A stretch of DNA of 64,000 nucleotides from positions 5,505,501-5,569,500 of the forward strand of contig JABWDB010000011.1 in assembly GCA_019614645.1 (NCBI GenBank), read 5' to 3'. The notes below the pieces were generated by a model. It saw only the letters and a list, made by a program, of their open reading frames with translations. It searched no databases and had not been told where the DNA came from. Numbering within the stretch: position 1 is the first letter of the stretch; each line of letters begins with the position of its first letter. This DNA comes from Stratiolaelaps scimitus (taxonomy: Eukaryota > Arthropoda > Arachnida > Mesostigmata > Laelapidae). The translations under genes and the position numbers were made by a program. Positions 1 to 12,186 of this stretch are shown here, piece by piece.

Positions 1-1261
1 ATCTCAACACACGAGCCTTCCGGGCAGAGGGAAATAGTTGTGGTGGGATCAATTTCTGTGGGGTGGAAGGGGCGTCGCGGCTTTAACGTGTGTCCCAAAT
101 TGGCCGGTCGCTCTCTGAGCACGTCCGCTTAAGGTTAAACTCGTTGCGCCCGCCCTGAAATCGTCCCAACGGCGCGGATCGACTGCACCGCCGCCGTGTG
201 ATACGAACGGAGGCGTGCCGTGCCGCGTAGACCAGTGTCGGGGGGATTCTGTCAAGGGGGATCATTCCAGTCGCTGGAAAGGACCTGCTCTCGAGGACCT
301 GCTTTCTCTATTTCTCTTCTTGGCCTTCCCCCTCTCGCTCAAGTGCACTTGCCGCTTGCATCCCGGCAGCAGTCGGGGGTCCGCGTAGCTCCTGCTCGTC
401 GTCTACTCCGGGGCACATCTACACCGTTGGCTCCAATCGTGGATTCCATCTCAACAGAGTGTCCCCTCGTTTATATCTCCTCTATCAGACCTCGTCTGCC
501 TTGCGCTGTCTGCCTCTGGATCCCTGATTCGTCGATGGTATTCGACGGTTCCATGCAAGCCTATAACGAAATGTATACCATCACGCCTCGTCGGGTTAGG
601 TAGGAAGGTTGGTATCTAGATATACGTGGCCGTATGCCCGTATCCTCGACTCGCAATGTCATTCCTGAATCTCGATAGGCCCGAAATTCAAAGATGGGAT
701 CTCCAGGAGACGTCGCGACAACGTCGCTGTGATTACGATGTCCACATCTCTGGTGCGCAAAGCTGGAAGTCGCTGGCCGCCTTGAATTCCCCCCATATGA
801 CCCCTACGATATCGGGGGCACTACAGTCTACCATGCTTACTCATCGTTACCTCTCGCGATCGATATCTCCTCTCTATTTTCGTCGTATGACGAAGATGTA
901 AATCAATTTAGGAGACGCCGCAATGTCTAGAGAACGTGCCTCAACGCCGGGTCGGACTAAACTAGGTGATATGAATCGTGGGCATGTTTTCGAGAATCCG
1001 CCACATAGAATGGAGGTTTGCCAATAATAGCGATGTAGGTGGGGCGTTGTCTGTTGCTGGTCAGCGAAAGAAACCATCGCGCAACACGAGAGCGTCCCTG
1101 CTGGCGAAACAGGATTCGTACACCTTCATGGAGATGGTGAATTACTTTGCGGCGATGCCGAACGAGGAGTTCGTGCCGCGACCCGCTCGGCGAACGCTCC
1201 AGATCGTCGTTCTTTTCCCATGACGAAACGAAGGGAGTCTCTTTATCCAGTTATCCAGCTC

Positions 1262-1267
<6 letters not shown>

Positions 1268-1303
<36 letters not shown>
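1268..1303. repeat. (TA)18 [14 protein letters not shown]
   Basis: An uninterrupted TA array following a short (TG) tract. Confidence 0.98.
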
Positions 1304-1305
<2 letters not shown>

Positions 1306-3268
1306 TAGATAGCTTCGCTGCGTACCGCTTCCCATCGCATCTCTCACATCGTACGTCACAAATGTCTCGCAAAGCCTAAATAGGGATTTTAGCGCATTTC
1401 TTCTGCTCTTGTCGGTGCGAAAACTCCTGTCCTCCCTGGGTTGAGTTGAGGCTGGCGGACACGAACTCAGAACTCAGGCCGGCGACAACGTCCGCGCCAC
1501 ATCCGCAGGCCCACACGCCGCCACTCAACAGCGAGAGATAAGTGTATTTTAATGTCGCTGTTCCACTCACGCGCTCCCTCGAGAGCCGTACTTGTCCATG
1601 GTGCAGCTCTCGCTGTCGTTGCAATTGTCCCATCTTGTCGTCAAAATCCAGGATCAAGACTGGAACGATGGCGGCGGCGGGGGCGGCGGCCGCCGACGTC
1701 GTCCCGGCAGCAGTTCTGCAGTTCGTTTTGTTGCCATATCAAGTTTGCTCGCGCCTAAATGTCGAGACGCTCAGAACAGGCAGCCTACCTATCGTTCTAC
1801 TGGAACTGCCTACGCTCGGTCCCTCTCTCGAGCGGCAAACTCGGCTCGTCTCGTCAGCCGAGCCCAACCTGATCCCGGGTGTGATCTCTGCTGCCGCACA
1901 AATCTATTTCCACCTTCGTAGCTCGCTAGCGCTTGCGTGGCTAAGGCGGTACGGCGTCGATTTGCTGGTGGTGCACCATGACGACGGTGGGTTGCTGCCG
2001 ATTGCCGATAAAAACAACCATGGTGCGATCCTCAAAGCCCCGTAGACCGAGTGACGCGTGGACACTATTTCGATGTTCAACTCCAAAAGGCACTCTCACA
2101 CCGAGTCGCACGCCGATGGCGTTACACAAGCGCCTGCCATCGCTGTCGTGCACCTCGTAACATTCTAAGGCGCGAAGTGGCACCTCGTGAGGTAGGTGAG
2201 GCCGGGGGCTAATTCGGCGTTTGAGCCCATTTTCTTGTCGTTTTTCTTCTACCAATGCGTCCGAGAAGGCGCGGAGCCACACTTGTGCTTGTGTTGATAT
2301 GAGTGAGGTGTTACCTAGGCGCGAGATCTGTTCCAGTGGGAGATCTAAGTATCGCTCATTCGCTTGACCGACCATTTGGAGCATCTCATCGTCGCCAGCT
2401 CTCGTGTCGCCCTCCGTCGACAGTCCTCGGCTCGGCGAAACAAGCACGCGCAGGGCATCTCGATGAGGGATCGCGGAGCGCCTCGCTTCGCCGGCAGGGA
2501 TGGAGCACCTGGTACAGAGACGGCACGAAATAACACGATGGAGTAATAGATGCTGCGGCTCTAAACAGGTAAAACATGGGGGACAGAGGTGGGGCCGCGA
2601 GGGTATTGTCTATTCGTGTGAGAGGGCAGGGTTTTAGCCGCTCGACCCCGCAGGGTTTATCCGACCTCCCTTGTCGGGCCGTCGTCCGCGACGCCGCCGA
2701 AACAACACGAAATGGCGGGGCTCTCGATCGTCTCAATGTCGGGCCTTGCTAAGGCGAATTAGCCGAAATAGGAAGCGAGTCAGAGCAGAAAAATACATTA
2801 ACCCAGCCGCCATAGGCAGTCGCAGCAGCAGCAACACCAATCCACATGCCGTTTGCTACGGCCGCTGTTGAACAGAGGGAACTTGGTCATAGGAGGTGTT
2901 CTCGCTATCCTGGGCCCGTCAGATTATGTAGACGTGGTGGCCAATGATCCGATGGCGGCGGGTCGCATGGAATCAGATAACTACCACAACAATAATTGGC
3001 AGAGCGGCGATCATAGCCAGTAGCAGCGACGGCGTTATATGCCCGTGCACAAGAGGGAAAAAGCACAAAGTAAAACCTGTCATTTTATTGTCTGGCTAAG
3101 TTTGGTCGTAAACAGAGCGACGCTAATATGTCGCCGAATGCAACTTCGAAGGCAACTCCAATAAGCCGGGTCTGTCGACGGGGTTTCCTCGGTTTTCTCT
3201 AACTTCTCTTTACCCCCCCCCCCTCTCTTTATTTTTCTTTCAGTGATACAGTGGGAGATCTATGTACC

Positions 3269-3271
<3 letters not shown>

Positions 3272-3349
<78 letters not shown>
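3272..3349. repeat. (TA)39 [14 protein letters not shown]
   Basis: An uninterrupted array of 78 bases, one of the longest pure TA tracts in the window. It creates a spurious Tyr-Ile repeat frame. Confidence 0.98.
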
Positions 3350-3350
<1 letters not shown>

Positions 3351-5778
3351 CCAATATGATCTTTTTCGCCTTGGTCTAGTGTTCCGCCAGACGCTCTCTC
3401 GATGTGAGAGATAACATTCTCGTGTCTCTCTTCTATTGCCTTGGTCTTGAGTTGGCGACTCCCCGAAGCTGCTCGAGCTTTCAACTCGTCACTGATTTGT
3501 TCATTTCATCGCAACCCACAGGCCGCGTATGCCGACACGTCTGCTGAGGGTCGGCCGATTGGTTTGTCGGAGCATCGGCGTTCAAATAGACGATGTGGTT
3601 CGGCAGCCACAATGCATAATCGCTGCTGTTCATAGGTTACAACGACAGCGGGCCATTTTGGCCGACCTTATGCTTGAGACCTTCAGCCGAAGGCGTGAAG
3701 CTTGATCCTCACCTCGCATACACCGGCCGACGCATGCTGAACGCTCTGCTCTGAAGCTTGACTACAGAAGAAGACAACACTCGTGGATGGACAACGAACG
3801 CCTGTTGAGACAAGTGACTTAAAAGCTCTGACGGGCTCGCTCGACTGCTGAGGGTCGGCGGGCACCGGCAGATCTCCGCACTATCTCCGCTCTATCGTAG
3901 TTAGGGCGTGGCTATGGAGCGTCGCGTCCACCTTTGCGACGCTTCATGCCTACCGAGAGCCGAAGAATGGAGGGCGACATCATCGAACCATGTCAAAGAT
4001 GGAAGCAGTTAGATATATGAGCTATTTACGCGGCGACGTAACACAACCCGGGAAGAATGATTATTTATTTTCGCTTGAGTGGTGTGATCAAAAGGCATTT
4101 CGTCTCCTCCTCAGTCTGGGACACCGTTCTGCCCGCCAATGCAATCCTACTGAATTGGCAACGTATCCAACTCTTAGGCGGTGAACATACGAAATATGCG
4201 CGTGTATATGTGGGCCGACTATTATATATAATAGCGTGGTTCGCTTTGGTTGACATCAGTTTTTTTTCGTTTACCTCGAACGCCTTCTATGGCCGCTCGC
4301 TCGCTCGGACCGGACAGCTCGTGTGTTACTCATGCCAAGACCAAGGCGGTGATGTGTGCTGACATCGCGGGCGGAAACCTCTTGTGAACGTAGGTCGGTG
4401 TTGGTGGTGGCTACCCCGTCAGCTCGTATGACACGAACTGTACTGCCCGAGCAAGAAAAGCAGCTGACGCGAACGACACCCGGACGGGCACATAGACACG
4501 CAAACACCCACATATGAGAGACACACACGGTACCGGCACTCGCCACTGACGAACGCCACTCTGACTCCACTCTTGGGGGTGAGACTTCGATTATTGAGCG
4601 AATGCTCCTGAGCTGAACCCGCGCACGCTGTTGGGACCACCAGCACCACCGCCGCCATACCCATGACGCACTATGTGCCTCTCTGGCCTACCCGCGGGAG
4701 TCGTGCCGGGACTGCTCAGTTCTGAACTGTACAGCTGAACTCCAACGACGGTGGGCTCGGCATTCAACGATGGCAGACGGATGTTGGGTGCTCGATCCAG
4801 CTCAGTTGGTGGCTGGAAGCTCACTGTAGTGGTATGTGAGCGCAGGGCGTTCGATCGAAGCTGATGGCGCAGCAGCGGCTGCCGGCAGCGACTCCAGCGA
4901 GCCAACGCAACCAACCTTCGACCAGCGCACACACGTAGAGGCGCCCTGAGCTGGGTCCGCTCCGACATCCAACACCTCCTGGCAGTCCCCGATCCCAGCT
5001 CAGACGAGGGTGGCCTGCCCAGACGAGGGTGGCTCTCCCGGCAGCCCCTTCTCCCTTCTCGGATCGGAGCACACAATTCAGCAATCCACTGTGCCAGTCT
5101 CTCACTCTGATGCCTGATGTTCGTCAACGGCCGCCGCCAGCTCCATCGTCGTCCGATCAGGCCCACCCCACCCAGGAGAACCCCAAGCATTTCTTCTTCT
5201 TTTTCTTCTTACCGAAGTGCTGTTACCGTCTGCGGCCACTACGATGCTGATAGACATTACGCGTCCAATTGCCTCAGAGGGCGCCCAGCCACCGAGAGGG
5301 CCAAGCGACGTCGACGGCGCTAGCTTTCGCTACAACAGTAATCGAAGACTACAACTCCAATTATGGGGCGAGCTGCGCGGGCGGGCGACGGGGGGCTAAG
5401 GGGTGCAGAGTAGCCGGCAGTTCTCTGGGGTCCGCTCCCATCACTATCCTTCATTATATCACCTTACATCGTCGCTAATCGACACCGTCGCCGATACGCC
5501 ACGGAGGCAGGCGAGCAGGCGAACGTCTCCTCTCAGCGCCCGTGAACTTTTCATTAAACTTTCGGCCGGGGCGAACCGGGACGATTTGTGATGATGGCAA
5601 TGATAATTCCTTCGCGAATGCTTCCTCAGTGACGACTTCTCAATTCCTTCATCTTCTTCGTGTTGCCGTTGCTAGAGGGCCCATTTGCTTTGTCCACCTA
5701 TACTCGTCTAACACAGCTGGACATCGCCGTTCACTGTTACGCTCTGCGCTGCGTCTATCGGAAATCTGGTGCACTGGT

Positions 5779-5797
5779 GCGCGCGCGCGCGCGCGCG
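5779..5797. repeat. (GC)n dinucleotide run
   Basis: Nineteen bases of alternating G and C, a sequence class prone to left-handed (Z) DNA. Confidence 0.95.
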
Positions 5798-6043
5798 GTT
5801 TGGAAACGAGCCAATTTCGTGTATTCGACTGCTCGTGGTATGGCCACAGCCGGCGAATTACGTCCGCCGTCGATATTGGGCTATATCTGATCCATTTCGC
5901 GAAAAATAGATCCGAAACTAGTGCAGATAAGGGTAGAAACGCTACGCCGACACCGTGCTCACCGCTATCGCACTACAAATATGCTAGTCCCATTTGTATG
6001 CACTCGGAAAACAAAAAAACAAGTGCACACCAGAAAATGTCAG

Positions 6044-6116
<73 letters not shown>
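6044..6116. repeat. (TA)n [14 protein letters not shown], one interruption
   Basis: About 73 bases of TA with a single TG interruption near 6060. Confidence 0.97.
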
Positions 6117-6119
<3 letters not shown>

Positions 6120-6585
6120 TAGAGCGGCTTCGATGAAAAAGGCATGTCGCTGTTTCGCCAGTAGTCCATTGGATCAGTATCCTTCAATCGCACCGGGGGT
6201 ATGGCAAGTTTGCATTTCCGTGATTTCTTCTTGATTCACTATGATATTATCATATATATTATCATATGCATAGCGGCGTTGTGGTCCAGGAACAATACGA
6301 GACATAGAGCGATAATGGCTGCGGCGGCGGCGGTAGCCGTAGACGTCCGCTTGGCCGGCGATTGACACATCGCTATTATCGTTACGACCAGTGCTGATTG
6401 CATAGGCGACGAGGCCGAGGCCAACGCGGACAGGAACGAGCCAGGAGGCGAAGTTGAAGTTGTCGGCTGGCGGAGCGCAGCAGTTAAATTGGAAATGGGT
6501 TCGGTGCTTTTTATTCGAAGGGCTGCTCGGAGCACCCCAGACTTGCCTGCCGCTGCTGCGATAGCAGACGAACACAGAGAAGGAG

Positions 6586-6619
<34 letters not shown>

Positions 6620-6629
6620 CATGTATATT
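6586..6629. repeat. TA-rich [14 protein letters not shown]
   Basis: TA repeats with ATACAT interruptions, followed by GATA/GAGA-type repeats to about 6655. Confidence 0.9.
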
Positions 6630-9089
6630 ATAGATAGATAGAGAGCGAGAGAGATAGCCGTGTGACTGTCCATCCCTGGAGATTGCGACTATTGCCCCGA
6701 TTCGTCGATTGGACATTGGCCTTCTTTAGGGCCACTTTCTGCCGCGTTGCTGTCCGCTGCCTCGTCTTCTCGCGACGGTGGTGATACGTGGCGCGTAAAT
6801 CAATATCTAGATATATTTAGACGTATGTACAGCAATAAATCTAAAAGTGAATTAATCTGAGTATTGCCATTGACTCGTTCGCTCTGCCTGTTTGCTGGCA
6901 TGGCTCCGTCGCTTGGCGCTGATTCAGCCGACCCCCGTTGTCATGCCTTGTCGCTAGCCTGGTCGGCCTGCCTGGCTGGCGGCCTTCTAGCCGATCTGCC
7001 ATGGCGCAGCGCCATTATGACGACAGCAGCGATGATCGGCAAACGCTGGTGGCTACTGATGCCGATGCTCTGCGGGAATGCTGCCGGCCCCCGTGCCCAT
7101 GTGGGGACGACGCTGACTAACTGGCTGGCAAAACAGCAGCTCCACAACGGGGCTGTTGCCGGGTGAGGTGAGCGAGCTGCTGTTGCTACTGCGTACACAC
7201 CGCTCCGGAGATCCGAAACGGCCACAACAGAACGCAACGAACAGTAGACGATAGCGATGAACGTCTGACTGTCGAAGTATCAAGTAGTCTGTGTGTGCGT
7301 ACGTATTTCTGTGTGTGTTAATGCGTCTGTACGCGTCGGCTCCGAGCAAAGGCTGCCGGCGTGTGCGGTCAGACACTACATGTCAACATTCAGAAGCCCG
7401 CATGGTTGCCCACTGCGAGTGCGACTTAAGCGAGCGACAATCGCAGCAGCCGCGTTTCAAGTTTGTTGCTGCTGATGCTGCTGCTGTTGGCGAGAGAGAA
7501 CACGGAGAGGGATAGCACAAACAACGAAACAGGCATCGAACGGGCGGGCGGGCGGACTACCGCCGCCAGCCAATTGCTGGTAAGCGAAGCCCCACCCAGC
7601 TCCGCTCCACACACCCCCTCTCTCTCTCTCTCTCTCGGCCAGTACACAAAGCGATATGGACGATTTGTATTCGCAGCAGACACGTCGCACGGGGAGGCGG
7701 CCAAGTGGCATTTGCGTTGCGAACGCGTTGACATGAGAGCCACTCGGAGAAAGCCGGGCAGACGTACGCTCCAGAGCCACCCCTTTAGGGTCGGCGTTCG
7801 GGATCGAATGGCCAACGCAGCAGTCGACGACAGCGAGAGAGCAGCGCGGGCATATACGCCCATTGGCGGTACGCGCCGCGTCTCCCAAGTGATGTCGGCA
7901 CGGAGGAGTGGTACAGATTGCCAGCACCAGCTGTTGTTGCTCTGATCGTCGTTGTTGCTGTTGCTGCTACTGCTGTTGCTGAAAACGCTCGACAAAAGGA
8001 GCCGCCGAAAACGCTGATTCGACAGGCCGCGTCAGTCGAACAGGAGATGTTCGTCCATACTCTGCTCGGGTGTGCGCGTGAACGGTTCGAACAGCAGCGG
8101 GGTGGGTTATAAAAAATGATTAGCTTATCTCGCTGGACGATACGCCACGCTGGACGATGACATCTGCCGTCGCCACTTGGGGGCCGACGTCACCGCTCGG
8201 ACGTCGTCGCCGGCGCAGCCACCGCCGGCTCAGGATCAGAATCACGCGACATGGGCAACAGCACCGATGCCGCAGCTCAGCACAGTTGCAAAGGGTTGCC
8301 GAGCGAGGCGGTCGAAACAAATTCCCTTGGAATTAAATCAATGATCCAAGCGATGGAAGGGAGAAACGGGTTCTGCTTCCATCGGCGACTGTGTACGTCT
8401 ACAGATAGGGTTTCCAGCACCTAAGCCACGCGTCGATCCCGTATTATCCGCGGGCGGATAAATCACGAGGTAGGCGGCGGAGTGGGGGGGGGAGTTAAGG
8501 TATCACCTACGACATATCATCGCCTCTTCGATCTTGGTGTTGTCACCGCCCCTCTCAGCTATTAGATACTATGTAGATATCATCGTAATACATATGTAGC
8601 ATAACAGTGTCGTAAAGGGAAGTCTGTCGTACGGCTGTCCACAGTTTCCGGGTGGTTGTCGCCAACGGACTCCCGCCTCGGCGGGTTCGTATTGGCAGGC
8701 GCATCCGTTTAATGAAAATGATGACACGAATATAGCTGTATTGCCACAACAACAGCAACAACATGAACAGCAGCTGATGTGGATTTATGCCTCTCCTCCT
8801 ACAAGATATCCCAATAGCATTGTACATCATTACAGTGTATACCACAATCGTCCCATTCGTTTGCGAGTGACACAATACAACTCGTCTACGGGGGAACCGT
8901 TTCGGCAATTTCTCTGTATACATATATGTTTTATACCATACATTGGCCGCCGCGGAACGAATTGCGACAATACATTCTACTTCTGATTGTTCGCTGCCGA
9001 CACCGATTATAGTGGGGGGTTGCCTTTTAGATGGTACTTCTCCGTCGATGAGTTCTTCTTTTCTCGGGTCGCTGTTGTGTGAACAGCAC

Positions 9090-9114
9090 ACAAACACACA
9101 CACACACACACACA
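9090..9114. repeat. (CA)n [14 protein letters not shown]
   Basis: An ACACAC-type run with one AA interruption. Confidence 0.9.
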
Positions 9115-9291
9115 GAGATGAAGGCTTCCGTCGGCGGTGTCCTGAAAGCGGCCGGACTCCAAACAGTTGGCAAAACTTGACAAATGATTGGGGGGGGTAT
9201 CATTGGAATACCGCTCGTGGGTCCTTCGACCGAGCGCACAAATGCAACGGACACTGATCGAAGCGACCCGACACAGCTCCGCTGTGCAGAA

Positions 9292-9318
9292 ATATATATA
9301 TATATATATATATATATA
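9292..9318. repeat. (TA)13 [14 protein letters not shown]
   Basis: An uninterrupted TA run. Confidence 0.97.
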
Positions 9319-9660
9319 GCCCCGCAGAACACGAGTGCACGTCCTGGAGATAATTAGAACAATAAGATAAGCGGTACAGATATCTACCGCAAGAAGACCG
9401 AGCGACTACGTGTCGGGCGCGTCATATTCTCTAGAACACCACAGAGGGTAGGACTAGCATGGGTTATATTTGTGTACAGCACGGTCGCTGGGCAACGCGG
9501 ACACAATCTGGGCGCAATCGAATCGCTAACAAGCAGCGTCTATGCCGGGCAACGCTGTCGGCCGCCCGGCCGACGTCGGAGGACATGTGGGACGCCTCTT
9601 AGAGGTTCTAAGTGACGAAGCGAGCAAGGACTAAATACGCCACTTTATTTCCCCACTTCC

Positions 9661-9662
9661 AT

Positions 9663-9706
<44 letters not shown>
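9661..9706. repeat. (TA)n [14 protein letters not shown] with ATAC interruptions
   Basis: A 46-base array; a second shorter TA tract follows at 9758-9781. Confidence 0.95.
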
Positions 9707-9709
<3 letters not shown>

Positions 9710-9757
9710 GCATCCGGAGGCAAGACCTGGACAGATTGGACGGCCTCCATAGCTATA

Positions 9758-9781
9758 ATATATGTATATATATATATATAT
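9758..9781. repeat. Short (TA)n tract
   Basis: A TA run with one TG interruption, about 50 bases from the array ending at 9706. Confidence 0.9.
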
Positions 9782-11018
9782 CAACCTGGATGTTATCGGT
9801 GGCGGCTTCATCGCGGCCACTTGTCCACCAACGCCGACACTATTTATCTCTCCATCCCTGTAACCTGCCTTTCTTGGCCAGCAGCGGCTGGTGGTGCTGC
9901 TGTTCGTTGTGGCGCGACACCGCTCGATACAATTTACTCTTCCAACAACTTCTGCAACGACAAATGCTACCCTGTGCTACTTAGCAGTGAGATACTGACT
10001 ACTGATATTCGCGCTGATTTGCTCGAAATTGACTGTGGCCCGTATCTCGTCGAACACCAGCAGCAACCGAGCCGGACAGCAGCGCTTGAGTGTTGGCGGC
10101 GTTCGACAGCCACTCGACAACGGCGACGATTACGCCGGCGTACAAGACGTGCAACGCGAATCTGCTCGACACTGATACGCCGGTACGCTTCGCTGAAAAA
10201 AGCCGAGCCAAGTGTCATCGGTGGCGGCAGCTGTCGCAACAGATCCATGTCATCGATTCGATGACGATCCATGCTGAGGAGTTCTTGGGGCAGTGAGCAC
10301 GAGGTTGGTAGCTACTGGTGATGTTGGTGCTGCTGCTGATGCTGCTGTTGTCGCCGCCGATGCAGCTGCGTGGGAGAGTCCACATGGTCCACTGCGGGCT
10401 ATTCGATGAAATCGACCGCGCGGCGCACGACGATGTCGGCCTTTGCTGTTCCCGAATGAGTAGTTCGGCGGAGGAAAGCCAGCCGGCCAGTCGACGGCAG
10501 GCTAACCAAGCAACGGCCCACCGATCTGGACAATAACGACGATGGTATCGACGAACCGAAAATGTCACACCACAGCCAGCAGCGACCCGGCGACCGCAGT
10601 ATCTCGGTCTGGGCGATCTCGTCGTCATATCGCGAGAACATCACCAGCAGCAACAGCAGCAACAACAACGAGAACAAGTCAAGATAGAGTGAAACACAGT
10701 AAAAAAAGAACTCCCGGAACAAAAACAGCTGTCGTCGAACAGCGGAGGCAATTGGACGATTTGTTTATTGTCTCCTCCTCATTCTTCTTGCTCGTGTGGT
10801 TGTTGTTGCTGTTGCTGTTGTCGAGGCGATGTTGTTGATGGGCGACACAGCAGTACGAAGTGGTCGGACGACTTCATTTAGTGGCATAGCACGATCGAAG
10901 CTTTGGCGCTCACTGTTTGATTTGTGTTCCGGCCAAGTGTGAGAATATCTAAATACATAGATCGAATTTGTAGCAAGCTGTCGTCGTGTTCACGCCGGAC
11001 TGACATGCGCAACACCAA

Positions 11019-11043
11019 ATATATATATATATATATGTATCTG

Positions 11044-11074
<31 letters not shown>

Positions 11075-11115
11075 GTATCTGTATGTGTATATATATATAT
11101 ATATATATGTATCTG

Positions 11116-11146
<31 letters not shown>
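11019..11146. repeat. Compound (TA)n / TGTATCTGTATGTG [13 protein letters not shown]
   Basis: The 14-base block TGTATCTGTATGTG occurs at 11036-11049, 11074-11087 and 11108-11121, each embedded in (TA)n. The block-to-block spacing is 38 and 34 bases, so the higher-order unit differs only in TA copy number. Confidence 0.95.
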
Positions 11147-11319
11147 GCGTATATTGACAACCGAGCCCGCCATGTGGCGTACCGTGATCCCTTGCAAAAG
11201 TGGATAGCACGCTGAAGTGTTGTACTGAAGGCGTTCATATGAAATGCTGAAGATTCAACAGGTTTGCACAGAGCATGTTCAGCTAGCACCAGGTAACCGC
11301 TGCGAATTCGTGACGAAAC

Positions 11320-11350
11320 ACTACACACACACATATATATATATATATAT
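11320..11350. repeat. (CA)n(TA)n [14 protein letters not shown]
   Basis: A short CA run passes directly into about nine TA units. Confidence 0.92.
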
Positions 11351-11712
11351 GAAGATCTCAGAGATCTTTCGGATGCTGATTCGACCGAAATACCGAACGA
11401 ATTTGGTCCGGCCGTTCCATATTTAACAGATGGCATACCTGTATATAAACGAAGTGTGAACAAGGCCAGTGGCAAATGCATACAGTGCCACCGAGCTGTT
11501 GATTACTGCGGCGGTGGCAGCAGGAACACCAGCAGGAGCAGCAACAATAGCATTTAGCCTGGCCGAATTGAACGTCGATAGGCGGGGGGTCCCCAACTGG
11601 CGAATCTGAACGAACTCCCTCCCGTGTTGGACTTCAGACATAGATCTATATCAGAGTGTCACAGTAGCCGGGACAATGACGGCAGGAAAAAATACTCGTT
11701 CTAGTTATTAAT

Positions 11713-11741
11713 ATCATTATTATTATTATTATTATTATAAT
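11713..11741. repeat. (TTA)n array
   Basis: TTA/ATT trinucleotide repeats of about 28 bases. Confidence 0.9.
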
Positions 11742-11898
11742 TACGGGATTCAGTTGCTAGTTGCGTTGGTGGACGCTACCGCCTCCATTGTTATTCCTGT
11801 CTCTGCTGTTTTTTACCTTCGATAGTCGAATTCGAGCAGTACCCCGCGAGCGGTTGCTTATCGCGAACAAGGAAGTATTGACTTTTTGCCTGCCCGCC

Positions 11899-11922
11899 CG
11901 CGCGCGCGCGCGCGCACACACG
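11899..11922. repeat. (CG)n(CA)n alternating purine-pyrimidine run
   Basis: About 17 bases of CG alternation continue into CACACACG, giving an extended alternating tract. Confidence 0.92.
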
Positions 11923-12098
11923 TCCCGAAGTGGGATCTACAATACGAGCAACTGAGCAGAGCACGCTTGTAGCGGCGTGCAGTGTTACCAGGGGCAGTGT
12001 CGATGCGACCGTGCGACTATACATGTCAGTTTCTGCCTGATTCGCTGTATAGCAGCCGGTGTGGCCTCTTGCTTCTCACAATGGCGATGTCGTTGTTG

Positions 12099-12186
12099 TG
12101 GCTATTGCTGCTGCTGCTGTTGTTGTTATTGTTGTTGTTGTTGCTGTTGTTGTTGCTGCTGTTGCTGTTATTGTTGCTGTTGCTCA
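12099..12186. repeat. Imperfect CTG/TTG array (88 bp)
   Basis: A run of CTG and TTG triplets with two TTA units. On the + strand it reads as poly-Leu or poly-Cys and on the - strand as Gln/Asn-rich. Nothing around it supports a coding function, so the low-complexity open frames here are treated as artefacts. Confidence 0.93.
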
